In this document: piece after piece, positions 1 to 9,400 of the stretch
Position numbering within the stretch: the stretch's first letter is position 1
How the letters are laid out: every line of letters begins with the position of its first letter
NCBI RefSeq assembly: GCF_902497775.2
Contig: NZ_OZ024668.1
Span: 3,766,326-3,830,325 of the forward strand
Length of the DNA: 64,000 nucleotides
Reading direction: 5' to 3'
Source of the DNA: Pseudomonas fluorescens
Lineage (GTDB): Bacteria; Pseudomonadota; Gammaproteobacteria; Pseudomonadales; Pseudomonadaceae
Notes under the pieces: generated by a model
Seen by the model: the letters and a program-made list of their open reading frames with translations, nothing else
Told to the model about the DNA's origin: nothing
Database searches by the model: none
Translations under genes and position numbers: made by a program

Positions 1-717
1 GTCGGAGATCATCATCAGGAATTCTTCCTCCGGACGCTTGCCCTCGTCGACCAGCTTGCGCAGGTAGTCGAGCGCCTGGCGGCCGTCGTTGAGCGCCACC
101 ACTTCGACGCCAACGGTCTGCAGGCAACGGCTGACCTGCTTGCGCGCCACCGACGAGTCATCGACCGTCAGCACCCGCAGCATTACCGCCTTGTCCTGCA
201 CCTCGGCATCGACCACGCCGGCGGAAATCGCCTCGGAGGTCGGCGCCACTTCGGCGAGGATTTTCTCCACGTCGATGATTTCGACCATCTTGTTGTCGAC
301 CCGGGTCACTGCCGTCAGGTAGTGATCGCGCCCGGTGCCCTTGGGTGGCGGATGGATCTCCTCCCAGTTCATGTTGACGATGCGCTCCACCGAGTGCACC
401 AGAAACCCCTGGGTCTTGGTGTTGTACTCGGTGATGATGACGAAACTCTTGCTGGTTTCTTCACTCAGACCGGGCATCCCGGTCGCCATCGCCAGATCGA
501 GGATCGGGATGGTTGCCCCACGAATATTCGCGACACCGCGCACGACGGGGCTGGATTTGGGCATTACGGTCAGGTTCGGGCACTGCAGCACCTCCCTCAC
601 CTTGAACACGTTGATGCCGTAGAGCTGTTCGCCATTGAGACGGAACAACAGCAGCTCCAGGCGGTTCTGCCCTACCAGTTGCGTGCGCTGGTTCACCGAA
701 TCCATTACACCAGCCAT
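1..717 (-). CDS. cheV: Chemotaxis coupling protein CheV (3' end beyond the window)
   Basis: This gene is read leftward from an ATG at 717 preceded by GAAGGAG and runs off the edge with no stop, so 239 residues are visible. Residues about 10-150 form a CheW-like coupling domain (motifs RGATIPILD, VRGVANIRG) and residues from about 165 begin a response-regulator receiver domain (LTVDDSSVARKQV). The last visible codon encodes the Asp of the MISD motif, expected to be the phospho-acceptor. CheV proteins link receptors to CheA and adjust signalling through phosphorylation. It is divergent from flgA, the usual Pseudomonas arrangement, where cheR normally follows cheV. Identity is firm; only the C-terminal end is missing. 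Confidence 0.93.
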   Translation of the reverse strand, partial: MAGVMDSVNQRTQLVGQNRLELLLFRLNGEQLYGINVFKVREVLQCPNLTVMPKSSPVVRGVANIRGATIPILDLAMATGMPGLSEETSKSFVIITEYNTKTQGFLVHSVERIVNMNWEEIHPPPKGTGRDHYLTAVTRVDNKMVEIIDVEKILAEVAPTSEAISAGVVDAEVQDKAVMLRVLTVDDSSVARKQVSRCLQTVGVEVVALNDGRQALDYLRKLVDEGKRPEEEFLMMISD

Positions 718-757
718 GCCAGACTCCTTCACCAAACGCTTCGAGCTTCGTACCCAG

Positions 758-775
758 TCGGCACGCGCTTTGCTT
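758..775 (+). promoter_or_regulatory. Sigma-54 (RpoN) -24/-12 promoter for flgA
   Basis: The sequence CGGCACGCGCTTTGCT matches the TGGCACG-N4-TTGCT consensus with one mismatch. GG lies at 760-761 and GC at 772-773, the exact 12-base offset that sigma-54 requires. Transcription would begin near 785, two bases before the first in-frame ATG of flgA. RpoN/FleQ control of flagellar assembly genes is known in Pseudomonas; the assignment here is inference from sequence. Confidence 0.7.
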
Positions 776-786
776 TTTTTAATCGT

Positions 787-1539
787 ATGAACATGAAAAC
801 GACATTTTTCCGACGCCTGACCCGCCACCTGCCCGGCTTCCTTGCTGCGCTGTGCCTGATGGCCCCTGGCGTTCGAACTCTGGCTGACGCTTTCACCTTG
901 CCTGAACAGCTTATCGGTGTCACCCAGGGGTTTCTTGAATTCACCGTAGAAGACTACCTGGCCACCAGCCAGACCGAAGGCCGCTACGAGATCCAGGTCA
1001 ACAACCTCGACCCGCGCCTGCGCATGCCGCTGTGCGACCAGCAACTGGGCGCCTCACTGGAGAGCCCGGCGCAGCCGCTGGGCCGTGTCACCGTGCGGGT
1101 TCGCTGCGATGGCAGCTCACCGTGGACGGTATTCGTGCCCGCCCAGGTACGTCTGTTTCGCAACGTGGTGACCGTGGTCCGCCCGCTCAAGCGCGACAGT
1201 ATTGTCGGCGAACAGGACGTGGCCCTGCGCGAACGCGACGTGGGCATGCTCAGCCAGGGTTTTCTCGGCAGCCTCGACCAGGCGGTAGGCCTCAAACTTA
1301 TCCGACCAACGGTCATGGATCAGGTCCTCACTCCCCAGCATCTGGAGCAGGCCGAGGTGGTGCGCAAGGGTGACCAGGTGGTGATCACCGCACGCAGCGG
1401 CAGCCTGGCGGTGCGCATGCCGGGCGAGGCGTTGAGCAAAGGCGGCCTGAGCGAACAGATCCGGGTGCGCAACCTCAACTCCAAGCGGGTGGTCAAGGCC
1501 AGGGTCACCGGGCCCGGACAGGTAGAAGTGGCCATGTAG
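787..1539 (+). CDS. flgA: Flagellar P-ring formation chaperone FlgA
   Basis: A 250-residue exported protein needed to assemble the periplasmic P ring (FlgI) around the flagellar rod. The N terminus carries a basic stretch and hydrophobic core (about residues 10-35, LPGFLAALCLMAPG) consistent with a Sec signal. The C-terminal half is the SAF domain, containing KRDSIVGEQDVALRERDV and ending in VTGPGQVEVAM, typical of Pseudomonas FlgA. The open frame extends upstream to 322, but that part overlaps cheV antisense and has no signal, so the start is placed at 787; ATG 793 is an alternative. No Shine-Dalgarno sequence is visible and the sigma-54 element almost abuts the start. Confidence 0.9.
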   Translation: MNMKTTFFRRLTRHLPGFLAALCLMAPGVRTLADAFTLPEQLIGVTQGFLEFTVEDYLATSQTEGRYEIQVNNLDPRLRMPLCDQQLGASLESPAQPLGRVTVRVRCDGSSPWTVFVPAQVRLFRNVVTVVRPLKRDSIVGEQDVALRERDVGMLSQGFLGSLDQAVGLKLIRPTVMDQVLTPQHLEQAEVVRKGDQVVITARSGSLAVRMPGEALSKGGLSEQIRVRNLNSKRVVKARVTGPGQVEVAM

Positions 1540-1643
1540 GTACTTGAATCAACAACAATGCTGGCGATCAGGAACTGCTTTTCCTAAACTGTGTCCCATT
1601 GGATGCCCCGAACCGGCCGCGCACGCCATTGAGCATTTGCGCC

Positions 1644-1670
1644 TAAAGTTTCTTTCGGGTTGGCCGAAAA
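1644..1670 (+). promoter_or_regulatory. Sigma-28 (FliA) promoter for flgMN
   Basis: TAAAGTTT at 1644-1651 is followed after 11 bases by GCCGAAAA at 1663-1670. The FliA consensus is TAAAGTTT-N11-GCCGATAA, so only one base of the -10 element differs. It lies 38 bases before the flgM start codon, fitting feedback transcription of the anti-sigma factor by the sigma factor it inhibits. Confidence 0.85.
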
Positions 1671-1707
1671 CAAGGCAAGCGTCCAAATACCCAGAGGTTT
1701 TCTGATC

Positions 1708-2025
1708 ATGGTCATCGACTTCAGTCGTTTGAATAACTCCCCGTCGGTTGCCGGCGGCGTGCGCACTGGCAACAGCCAGGAAAGCACCGCCAGCACGGCT
1801 TCGGCCAAGGCCGGCAGCGTCGCTGAGAACAGCGCCAGCGGGGAAACCGTACACCTCAGTCACGAGGCCCAGCAGTTGCAAAAGGTCAGCGACCAACTGC
1901 GCGATCAGCCGATTGTCAACAGCGCCCGAGTGGCCGAGTTGAAACAGGCTATCGCCGACGGCAGCTACCAGGTCGACAGCAACCGCGTCGCCAGCAAACT
2001 GCTTAATTTCGAAGCCCAGCGCTAG
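1708..2025 (+). CDS. flgM: Anti-sigma-28 factor FlgM
   Basis: A 105-residue protein that binds and inhibits FliA until the hook is complete, when it is exported through the flagellar secretion channel. The low-complexity Ser/Ala/Gly-rich N terminus is the disordered export region. The C-terminal helices ([18 protein letters not shown], then [11 protein letters not shown]) are the conserved sigma-binding part. The start at ATG 1708 follows AGAGG at a suitable distance; the longer open frame from 1660 would include the sigma-28 promoter and is not used. flgN follows after 45 bases in the same transcription unit. Confidence 0.93.
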   Translation: MVIDFSRLNNSPSVAGGVRTGNSQESTASTASAKAGSVAENSASGETVHLSHEAQQLQKVSDQLRDQPIVNSARVAELKQAIADGSYQVDSNRVASKLLNFEAQR

Positions 2026-2070
2026 CCCCTGGCGCGCTGACTTCAGGACGCTTGAACCAAAGAGCCAGCC

Positions 2071-2538
2071 ATGCACGACACTACTCTGCTGCAACTGATC
2101 GAGACCGATATTGCTCCAGCGCAAGATCTGCTCGAGTTACTGCAAACCGAAGCAGCAGCCCTGCACGGTCGCGACATGCCGCTGCTGGAAAACATCCTGG
2201 CACGCAAGCAGTCGCTGGTAATCCAGCTCGATCAGCAAGGCCGGCGGCGCAGTGAGTTGCTCGCCAGCCTGGGTCTTTCCCAGGACCGCGAGGGTGTCGC
2301 ACAACTGGCCAGCCAGTCATCCCTGGGCGAGCTGCTGCTGCAGCAACTGGATGCACTGGGCAAATTGCTGGCCGACTGCCAGGCAGTCAATGAGCGCAAC
2401 GGTCGCGCCATCCAACTCCAGCAGAGCACCACGGCCAACCAGATCAAAATCCTCATGGGCGGCGAAGCACCTTCGTTGTATGACAGCCGTGGGTCGACCT
2501 CTCCCCTCGCCAAGCCACAGGCGCTCAGCCAGGCTTGA
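2071..2538 (+). CDS. flgN: Flagellar export chaperone FlgN
   Basis: A 155-residue, mostly helical cytoplasmic protein with heptad-like patterns (LLELLQTEAAALHGRD, then LLLQQLDALGKLLADCQ), as expected for FlgN, which chaperones the hook-filament junction proteins FlgK and FlgL. The motif NERNGRAIQLQQS is typical of the family. It is 45 bases behind flgM. The Ser/Pro-rich C-terminal 25 residues look disordered. The assignment relies on fold pattern, length and position behind flgM. Confidence 0.88.
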   Translation: MHDTTLLQLIETDIAPAQDLLELLQTEAAALHGRDMPLLENILARKQSLVIQLDQQGRRRSELLASLGLSQDREGVAQLASQSSLGELLLQQLDALGKLLADCQAVNERNGRAIQLQQSTTANQIKILMGGEAPSLYDSRGSTSPLAKPQALSQA

Positions 2539-2618
2539 TTCCCTGTATCAAGGCGCGGAACATACTGGCAAAATGCCGTAACTTGCGTGTGACGTTTTTG
2601 CCTGGAGAATGATTAACC

Positions 2619-3362
2619 GTGTTCAATGAAGCAGAAGCTCCGCAGCCTCCAAAGGTACTGACGACTCCTTTGGAAATTGCCGCCAACTTGCGGTCGCTGC
2701 AAGAGAGCCATGACCCGCTGATCATCACTTTCCACGAACGCAGCCAGCGCTTTCAAAGCTATGTGGTCGACGTCGACCGCGAAGACAATCGCCTGGCCCT
2801 TGATGAAATGATCCCCCGTGACGGTGAACGCTACCTGCAAAATGGCGAGCCGTTTCGCGTTGAAGGCTTTCATGATGGCGTTCGCATCGCCTGGGAGTGC
2901 AACACGCCGCTGAGCATCGTCGAGGCCGATGGCCATCGCAGCTACCACGGCACCCTGCCCACCGAAGTGGCCTACCACCAGCGCCGCAATGCCTTTCGCG
3001 CAGCGCTGAAGCTGACCCAACTGGTGGATGTCGTACTCGACGGCGAAAAGCTCAAGGGCAATGGCGCCCTGCGCGGCAAACTGCTGGATGTTTCCGCCAC
3101 GGGCTGCAAGCTGCGCTTTGAAGGCAATGTCGAAGAGCGCCTGCAACTGGGCCAGGTCTACGAAAAATTCGCTACCGGCGCGCCGCTGGGGTTGTCCCAG
3201 GTCGAGGTCGAGCTGCGCCATCTGCATTTCGAAGAGCGCATCAACGCCACCTTCGCTGGCGTGCGTTTTCACAACCTCAACGGGCAAATGCAGCGCAAGG
3301 TAGAAACCTTTGTCTACCAGTTGCAGCGTGAAGCGCGACGGTTCGATAAAGACGATTACTGA
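2619..3362 (+). CDS. ycgR: PilZ-domain flagellar brake protein (YcgR family)
   Basis: A 247-residue cyclic-di-GMP receptor that slows or biases the flagellar motor. Residues 1-110 are a YcgR N-terminal domain ([13 protein letters not shown]) and residues about 117-235 a PilZ domain. Both c-di-GMP signatures are intact: RNAFR at 123-127 (RxxxR) and DVSATG at 157-162 (DxSxxG). The start is GTG 2619, preceded by GGAG about 12 bases upstream. Its place behind flgMN supports a motility role, and the window also encodes a diguanylate cyclase at 15.7 kb that could supply the ligand. Confidence 0.9.
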   Translation: MFNEAEAPQPPKVLTTPLEIAANLRSLQESHDPLIITFHERSQRFQSYVVDVDREDNRLALDEMIPRDGERYLQNGEPFRVEGFHDGVRIAWECNTPLSIVEADGHRSYHGTLPTEVAYHQRRNAFRAALKLTQLVDVVLDGEKLKGNGALRGKLLDVSATGCKLRFEGNVEERLQLGQVYEKFATGAPLGLSQVEVELRHLHFEERINATFAGVRFHNLNGQMQRKVETFVYQLQREARRFDKDDY

Positions 3363-3370
3363 GTCGAACC

Positions 3371-3430
3371 GCATCGCGGGGCAAGCCTCCCACAGAAGGA
3401 TTACTGTGGGAGCGGGCTTGCCCCGCGATG
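3371..3430. repeat. Paired REP element (inverted)
   Basis: Two REP units face each other: GCATCGCGGGGCAAGCCTCC and its near reverse complement ending GGGCTTGCCCCGCGATG, separated by about 15 bases. They form a long hairpin between the convergent ycgR and MFS genes and probably act in mRNA 3'-end protection. The core is the class abundant in P. putida-group chromosomes. Confidence 0.85.
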
Positions 3431-3433
3431 ACA

Positions 3434-4771
3434 TCAAACCTTATCTGGCTTGACTTCTTCAGCCGCAACCTCAGCTTCAGCCCCCTCCTGCGCCTCGGTA
3501 TCCTCAGCGCCCACCGGCGCCTGCATCTGATCCTGCACTACCTGCTCGTCAACCCGTGGGTCCAGCGCCGCCGACAACGGCGAACCTGCCGCCGGCATGG
3601 CCACGTGATGCAGCGGCGCATCGTCGACCTGGTGCAAGCCGGTAACCGCTTTCGGCCGGATCCGCCAGACCAGTACCAGGGCAAAAAACACAAAGAAGGC
3701 ATAGAGCATCTGATTGCCCAGCACCTTCATCAGCACCCCGGCCACCAGCGGCCCGATACTCGCTCCTACGCCATAGGTGACCAGCAGCATTGCCGTCAGC
3801 GAAACGCGACGCTCGCCCTCGACGTGGTCGTTGGAGAACGCCACCGCCAGCGGGTACAGACAGAACTGCAGCAGCGACACCGCAAAGCCGGCAACAAACA
3901 GCACTTCCAGCGGCACAGTCGGCATGATCGCCAGCGGCAAGGCCACAATGGCCAGGCCCACAGCAACACTGCGAATCAGCAAAGCCCGGTCGTAGCGATC
4001 GGACAACCAGCCCAGCGGCCATTGCACCAGCAGCCCGGCGAAAATGCAGCTGCCCATGAACAGACCGACCTGCTCGGTACTCAGCCCTTGCTTGGCCGCA
4101 TACAGAGGCGCCAAACCGTAGAAGGAACCGACGATCAGGCCAGCCCCGAGCACGGTACTCAGCGACTGCGGCACCCGCTTGATAAAGAAGCGCGGCTCCA
4201 TCGGCGCCGGCCGCAGCGGCGCCGGGTGAATCCGTCGGGTCAGTGCTACCGGTACCAGGCACAGGGCAAAGCACATGGCGACCAGCATCAGCAGCTCAAG
4301 CCCCAACTCTGGATGCACCACCAGAATCAACTGGCCGAGCACCAGCCCCAGGTACGAGGCGATCATGTAGCCGCTGAACACCGCACCGCGCTGCTTGGCA
4401 TCGGCCTGCTCGTTGAGCCAGCTCTCGATGACCATGTATTGGCACATCATCCCCAAACCGACGATCACCCGCAGCACCACCCAGGCCGGCAACCAACTGA
4501 CCAGGCCATGGCCAAGCACCGCCGCACCGACGATCCCAGCGCAGGTGGCATAGGCACGGATATGCCCGACCCGGGCAATCAGCCGGTGGCCGATCTTGCC
4601 GCCCAGGGCCAGGCCGAAATAGTTGGCGGCCATCAACGCACCGACCCAGAGACTGTCGACATGATCGGCAGCCAGGCGCAAGGCCAGGTAGGTACTCAAC
4701 AAGCCGGAGCCGATCAACATCATCAGCGCAGCGAAATACAGCGCGCGAAAAGACTTCCAGATCTGTCGCAT
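3434..4771 (-). CDS. MFS transporter, function unknown
   Basis: A 445-residue major facilitator protein with about 12 predicted membrane segments between residues 10 and 370, for example LILVVHPELGLELLMLVAM and LFVAGFAVSLLQFCLYPLAVA. The loop GWLSDRYDRALLI is the MFS motif A of the second half. It resembles the YcaD-like branch; the substrate cannot be read from sequence. The last 70 residues are unusual: a hydrophilic, strongly acidic cytoplasmic tail (EDTEAQEGAEAEVAAEEV). The start is ATG 4771. It lies downstream of, and on the same strand as, the glutamine-synthetase-like gene, but a terminator separates them. Confidence 0.8.
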   Translation of the reverse strand: MRQIWKSFRALYFAALMMLIGSGLLSTYLALRLAADHVDSLWVGALMAANYFGLALGGKIGHRLIARVGHIRAYATCAGIVGAAVLGHGLVSWLPAWVVLRVIVGLGMMCQYMVIESWLNEQADAKQRGAVFSGYMIASYLGLVLGQLILVVHPELGLELLMLVAMCFALCLVPVALTRRIHPAPLRPAPMEPRFFIKRVPQSLSTVLGAGLIVGSFYGLAPLYAAKQGLSTEQVGLFMGSCIFAGLLVQWPLGWLSDRYDRALLIRSVAVGLAIVALPLAIMPTVPLEVLFVAGFAVSLLQFCLYPLAVAFSNDHVEGERRVSLTAMLLVTYGVGASIGPLVAGVLMKVLGNQMLYAFFVFFALVLVWRIRPKAVTGLHQVDDAPLHHVAMPAAGSPLSAALDPRVDEQVVQDQMQAPVGAEDTEAQEGAEAEVAAEEVKPDKV

Positions 4772-4854
4772 CAGCGTCCCGAACGGCTCCTTGAGCTGGT
4801 GGAAAAACTGCGTGAAAGCATAAGTGAAAATAACCGACTTGCAGGCGCCGCAGA

Positions 4855-4899
4855 TAAAAAAACAGGCGGCAGACCATTCACGAAGAAGTCTGCCACCTG
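4855..4899 (-). terminator. Rho-independent terminator of the glutamine-synthetase-like gene
   Basis: A stem of CAGGCGGCAGAC (4863-4874) with GTCTGCCACCTG (4888-4899), one mismatch, is followed leftward by a run of seven T residues on the minus strand. It lies 44 bases past the stop of the upstream gene. Confidence 0.85.
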
Positions 4900-4942
4900 C
4901 CTTGATGCTGAGTGCGTTACGGCGGCGAAAACGCCTCGCCGG

Positions 4943-6286
4943 TTATGCCTGCGCTGCAAGCACGCGGCGCTCCCACGGGGTGATCTCATCATAGAAACTG
5001 GTCAGCTCCAGGGTCTTGGTGGCGATGTAGCCTTCGATGAACTCCTTGCCGAACAGTTCCCGGGCAAGCTCGCTGCGCTTCAGACGCTCCAGGGCCGCAT
5101 GCAAGGTACAAGGCAGGCTCAACTGATCCGGCACCTCGAATTCACCCTGGATCGCCGGCGCCGGTTCGAGCTGCTGTTCAATACCGTGCAGCCCCGCTGC
5201 GAGGCTGGCGGCAATCGCCAGGTACGGGTTGGTATCGGCACCCGGCAAACGATTCTCGACCCGGCGCGCTACGGGCGAGCTGGCTGGAATGCGCAGGCCG
5301 GCGGCGCGGTTGTCTTCGGACCAGCAGGCGTTGTTGGGTGAGGCATAGGGGTGGCACAGGCGTTGGTAGGAATTCACGTTTGGCGCGAACAAGGCAGTGA
5401 AGTCCGCCATGCACGCCTGCTGGCCGCCGATGAAATGGTAGAAGGTCGGCGTCGGCTTGCCCTCGGCATCGCTGAACACATTAACCCCGCTGTCCACCTC
5501 GACCACACTCTGGTGGATGTGCATGGAACTGCCCGGCGTGTGTGCCAGTGGCTTGGCCATGCACACCACGGTCAGGCCGTGCTTGAGCGCGACTTCCTTG
5601 AGCAGGTGTTTGAACAGCAGGGTCTGGTCGGCCAGTAGCAGCGGGTCGCCGTGCAACAGGTTGATCTCGAACTGGCTGACGCCCATCTCGTGCATGAAGG
5701 TATCGCGCGGCAAACCCAGGGCCGCCATGCAGCGATAGACCTCGTTGAAGAATGGGCGCAGGCCGTTGTTGGAGCTGACGCTGAACGCCGAATGACCCTC
5801 TTCGCGCCGACCATCCTTGCCCAGCGGCGGCAGAAACGGCTGTTTGGGATCGTTATTGGGGGCGAAGACAAAGAACTCAAGCTCAGTCGCCACTACGGGT
5901 GCCAGGCCACGGGCGGCATAGCGGGCGATGACGGCCTTGAGCAGGCCACGACTGGACAACCCGGAGCTTGCGCCACTGAGCTCGACCGCATCGCAAATGG
6001 CCAGGGCCCGAGGCTCGTCGCTCCAGGGCAGGCGATAAATATGCTGTGGATCGGCCACCAGCGCCAGGTCGCCGTCATCGCTGCCGTAAAAGCGCGCCGC
6101 CGGGTAACCGCCCATGATGCATTGCAGCAGAACGCCACGGGCCATCTGCAGGCGGCGGCCCTCAAGAAAGCCTTCAGCGGTCATCACCTTGCCGCGGGGC
6201 ACGCCATTGAGGTCCGGGGTAATGCACTCGATCTCATCAATGCCCGTCAATCGCTCGGCGAGAGAACGTTGGCCATTGGTCGTCAT
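4943..6286 (-). CDS. Glutamine-synthetase-family enzyme, gamma-glutamylpolyamine synthetase type
   Basis: A 447-residue type-I glutamine synthetase fold protein. Residues about 15-105 match the beta-grasp N domain (IDEIECITPDLNGVPRGKV) and the rest the catalytic domain, with MHEMGVSQFEINLLHGDPL and the ATP/substrate motif PGSSMHIHQSV. The N-terminal pattern and length resemble the PuuA/PauA/SpuI group, which ligates glutamate to putrescine or other amines in polyamine catabolism, rather than GlnA. ATG 6286 is chosen because AAGGA precedes it; the open frame upstream adds an unlikely basic stretch. The leader carries an AANAANAA motif. Exact amine substrate is uncertain. Confidence 0.85.
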   Translation of the reverse strand: MTTNGQRSLAERLTGIDEIECITPDLNGVPRGKVMTAEGFLEGRRLQMARGVLLQCIMGGYPAARFYGSDDGDLALVADPQHIYRLPWSDEPRALAICDAVELSGASSGLSSRGLLKAVIARYAARGLAPVVATELEFFVFAPNNDPKQPFLPPLGKDGRREEGHSAFSVSSNNGLRPFFNEVYRCMAALGLPRDTFMHEMGVSQFEINLLHGDPLLLADQTLLFKHLLKEVALKHGLTVVCMAKPLAHTPGSSMHIHQSVVEVDSGVNVFSDAEGKPTPTFYHFIGGQQACMADFTALFAPNVNSYQRLCHPYASPNNACWSEDNRAAGLRIPASSPVARRVENRLPGADTNPYLAIAASLAAGLHGIEQQLEPAPAIQGEFEVPDQLSLPCTLHAALERLKRSELARELFGKEFIEGYIATKTLELTSFYDEITPWERRVLAAQA

Positions 6287-6296
6287 GACTTTATCC

Positions 6297-6304
6297 TTGT
6301 TATT
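6297..6304 (-). promoter_or_regulatory. Hfq/Crc-type CA motif in the glutamine-synthetase-like leader
   Basis: On the minus strand the leader reads AATAACAA, a full match to AANAANAA, touching the AAGGA ribosome binding site. In Pseudomonas, Hfq with Crc binds such motifs to block translation of catabolic mRNAs. Function here is inferred. Confidence 0.5.
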
Positions 6305-6410
6305 TTTAACAAGCCGCGAACGGCGACCCCTCAACATAGTCCTGGGGTGTTAAAAATATCAAGCACTCACGCTGGGGCAACGCTTGCGGTTGCCCCGGCA
6401 GCCATCTGCC

Positions 6411-9400
6411 TCAGTCGCCGAGCCAGGCGCTACGCCATGCATCAAGGGTAGCCTGGTCGAGCATCCATTCACGCTGCACGGCCGCACGCAACTGCAAGCC
6501 CGCCTGACGCAAGCCGGGTCGATCGGCGAGCTGCGCACGAATGGCCTGCACCCAGTCCTCGGCATTGTTGCTGACCCGTGTGACCGGCAAGGTGTTGCGA
6601 TAGCCCGGCATGTCGCTGCAGATCACCGGGAAACCACATGCACCGTACTCCAATAGTCGCTCAGGACCCTTGAATTCACTGGCCATGCTGGTACACAGCG
6701 GTGCCAGCGCCAGGTCCAGGTCAAGACGGGCAAGCGCCTGGGGCCGTTGTGCCAGCGCAACGGCCGGATAGAGTTCCTTGATATGCCCGCGCAACGCCGG
6801 TGGACAGGCGCCGTGTATCACCCAATCCACTTCGGCGGACAGGCATTCGATCACTGCGGCAATCGAGGCAAGATCATCCGCATCGGCCGGCAAGCCCAGC
6901 CAACCCACCCGTGGCCGCGCAGAACGTTGTACGCAAGGCTGCGGCACGTTCAGCCACAGCTCAGGGTTCAGACGGGTCTCGATCAGGCGTACATCGTGAT
7001 GCAGATGCCGGCCCACCTCCGCCATCATCGAGGTGGCCACCACCACCCGATCGACCTCGGCAAGCATTTCGCGCAGCAACTGCATGTCTTCACGCGTCTG
7101 CGGCAGCACGTCCAGCTCATAGACCCGTGCAGCGCTGGTGTATTTTTTGATATCGCGCAGCGCCTGGAGCTTGGCCTGCTCAGGGTGCCCGTGCAGGATA
7201 ATTGCCTGAGCACCAAAGCGCTCAAGCTCGACAATCCCGGGTATACGCTCGACCTGGGCAGCCTGGAGTATTGCCCGCTGCTGATGCTGGTGCAGTGACT
7301 GACCCAGACGATGCCATGCGCTGTCACTGTGCGGATCGACGTGGGCCAGCACGACCGGGGCGCCGAGGCAGAACAACGGCCGCCAGTTCAAGGCCAGCGA
7401 CCCCAGCATGGTGGCGCTGCGATCATCCAGGGAAATGTTAGCGTTGCAGACCGGATCGCGGGCAAGGTTCGCCAGCCAGCGCTCACACAGTGCATGCTGG
7501 GTGGCTGCGGCAAACGGCGCGATCTCGGCCGTGTTGATGTACATGCAGCGCGCCGCCCACACCATCAGGTAACCGTGCTGCCCCAGGCGCAAACACAGGT
7601 CGATGTCCGCGCCTTCATCAGCGAAAGACGGCGCATCGAAGCCTCCCGCTTCGGTAAACAGGGCCGAACGCACCAGCATGCAATCGTGGGAAATTGCGCT
7701 GTAGTTCTGGTCGAGTTGCAAACGGTTGAGGTACCCGGTCGCTTCGCCTGCCTCGCCGGCAAACACCCGGCCCGCACCGGAGAACACCCCAGGCAGCAAG
7801 CCGGCGTGGGAGATCTTGCCGTCCGCCGAAAAGCCCTTGCCGCCGACTACCGCCACTTCCGGGCGCAAACCGTGATTGAGCAGTTGCTGCAACCACTGCC
7901 CATGGATCACGACCGATTGGCTGGAGAAGAACAGCAGGAACTCACCCGAGGCTTGCTCGGCACCGAGATTGCGCGCCGCACTGACAGTAAGCGGGCCCTG
8001 GCCACGCACAATGCGCAACTGCCCCTGAGTAAACTGCTCGACGTCCTGCAGCCACCGACTGACCTGCGGTGACTCATCCCCACACTCGACCACCAGCAAT
8101 TCATAATGCGGGTATGGGGTATGTTCCAGCACGCTGGTGAGACAACGTTCCAATGCCGTGAGATCACTGTTGGCGACGACCACGATCGATACCAGCGGCT
8201 GGTGCACATGTCCGTAGTCAATGACAAAGTGGCCTGTATCGAGCGGCGTCACCTGAACCTGGTTGTAGCCACGCACATGCAGATGCTGCTCGATGGCCAA
8301 ACGCCCGGTACTCGCCTCAATGACACGCGCGCCGCTGAACAACAAGGGCTCGGGGATATGCCCGAAAGCATTGGTGCCATGCTGGTTGATCAGGCGCAGG
8401 ATCAGCTCGAACTCCATCGCCCCCTTGAACCCCTCGCTAAAACCGCCACTGCCCAGCAGTGCCTCGCGGCTGAACAGCCAGTGCCCGGCCATTACCGAAG
8501 GATTGCCGAGCAGCAAGTCCAGGTTGAAGCCCGGCCGCAAACCGATGCTGACCTGCCCCTGTGCATCGCGCGTGGCGTAATCCGCAAACACCGCCGCACA
8601 TCCAGCAGCACCCGGCAGCTCCAGGGCGACGCCAGTCAGGCCGGCGGCGGTAAACGCCTCTCCTGCGTGAACCAGCAGCAGCCAATCACAATTGCTGTCC
8701 TGAACCAGCTGATTGAGTTGGGCAGCCAGCTCCTGCGGTTGCAGCTGCATCAATGAGCAAGGCAACGTGCGATCCTGCACTTGAGGGTCGACACTGAGTA
8801 CCGTGACGTGCGGGGTATACGCCGAATCCTGGCGATACAGGCTGTGAAGCGTACGCTGCAATGCTTCACGATCGGCGTCAGGGTCGAGGACAATAACGCC
8901 GATGCTTGGCTGATGCGGCCGCCCCAACAAATGCTCGGCGAGTAACCGGCTGTGTTCGGTCCCCGAGACTCGGCCATCCATCCAGTGGGCGGTAAACTGC
9001 GCCGTTTGCACGCGGATGGAGTTGTCGATGATCAGCTTCATCAGGTTGACGGGCTGGAACAATGCACCCGGTTGCAGCGGTGCCACCTCAACCAGTACAC
9101 CCCCTTCAGGGTCGGCCCAGCCCAGCTCATAGACACTGCGGGTAAAGTCCTTCTGCCCCTGGCCACTCTCCAACTGAACCCAGTTGACCCGACTGCCCTG
9201 CTGTTGCGACACCCGGTAGCGGGTCAGTGGCTGGGCAAGCAAGGCCAGGTTGCCACGCTGGAACAGTTGCGCAGCCATGGCCATGTCACCGAAACCGAGG
9301 ATCAACTTGCCCTGCAGCGACATCACCTGGTCGCCAAGCTCGAGCAAATCTTCACGTCGGCACAGCATGCAGCTCGGCTCACCGATGAAGTTGAGCGGGT

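Noticed and set aside
1660..1707. Longer start for flgM
   Set aside because: It would place the sigma-28 -10 element inside the coding region and has no ribosome binding site.
3428..5341. 637-codon frame opposite the MFS and glutamine-synthetase-like genes
   Set aside because: Its translation is Gln/His/Arg-rich without motifs, and it crosses a terminator and two real genes.
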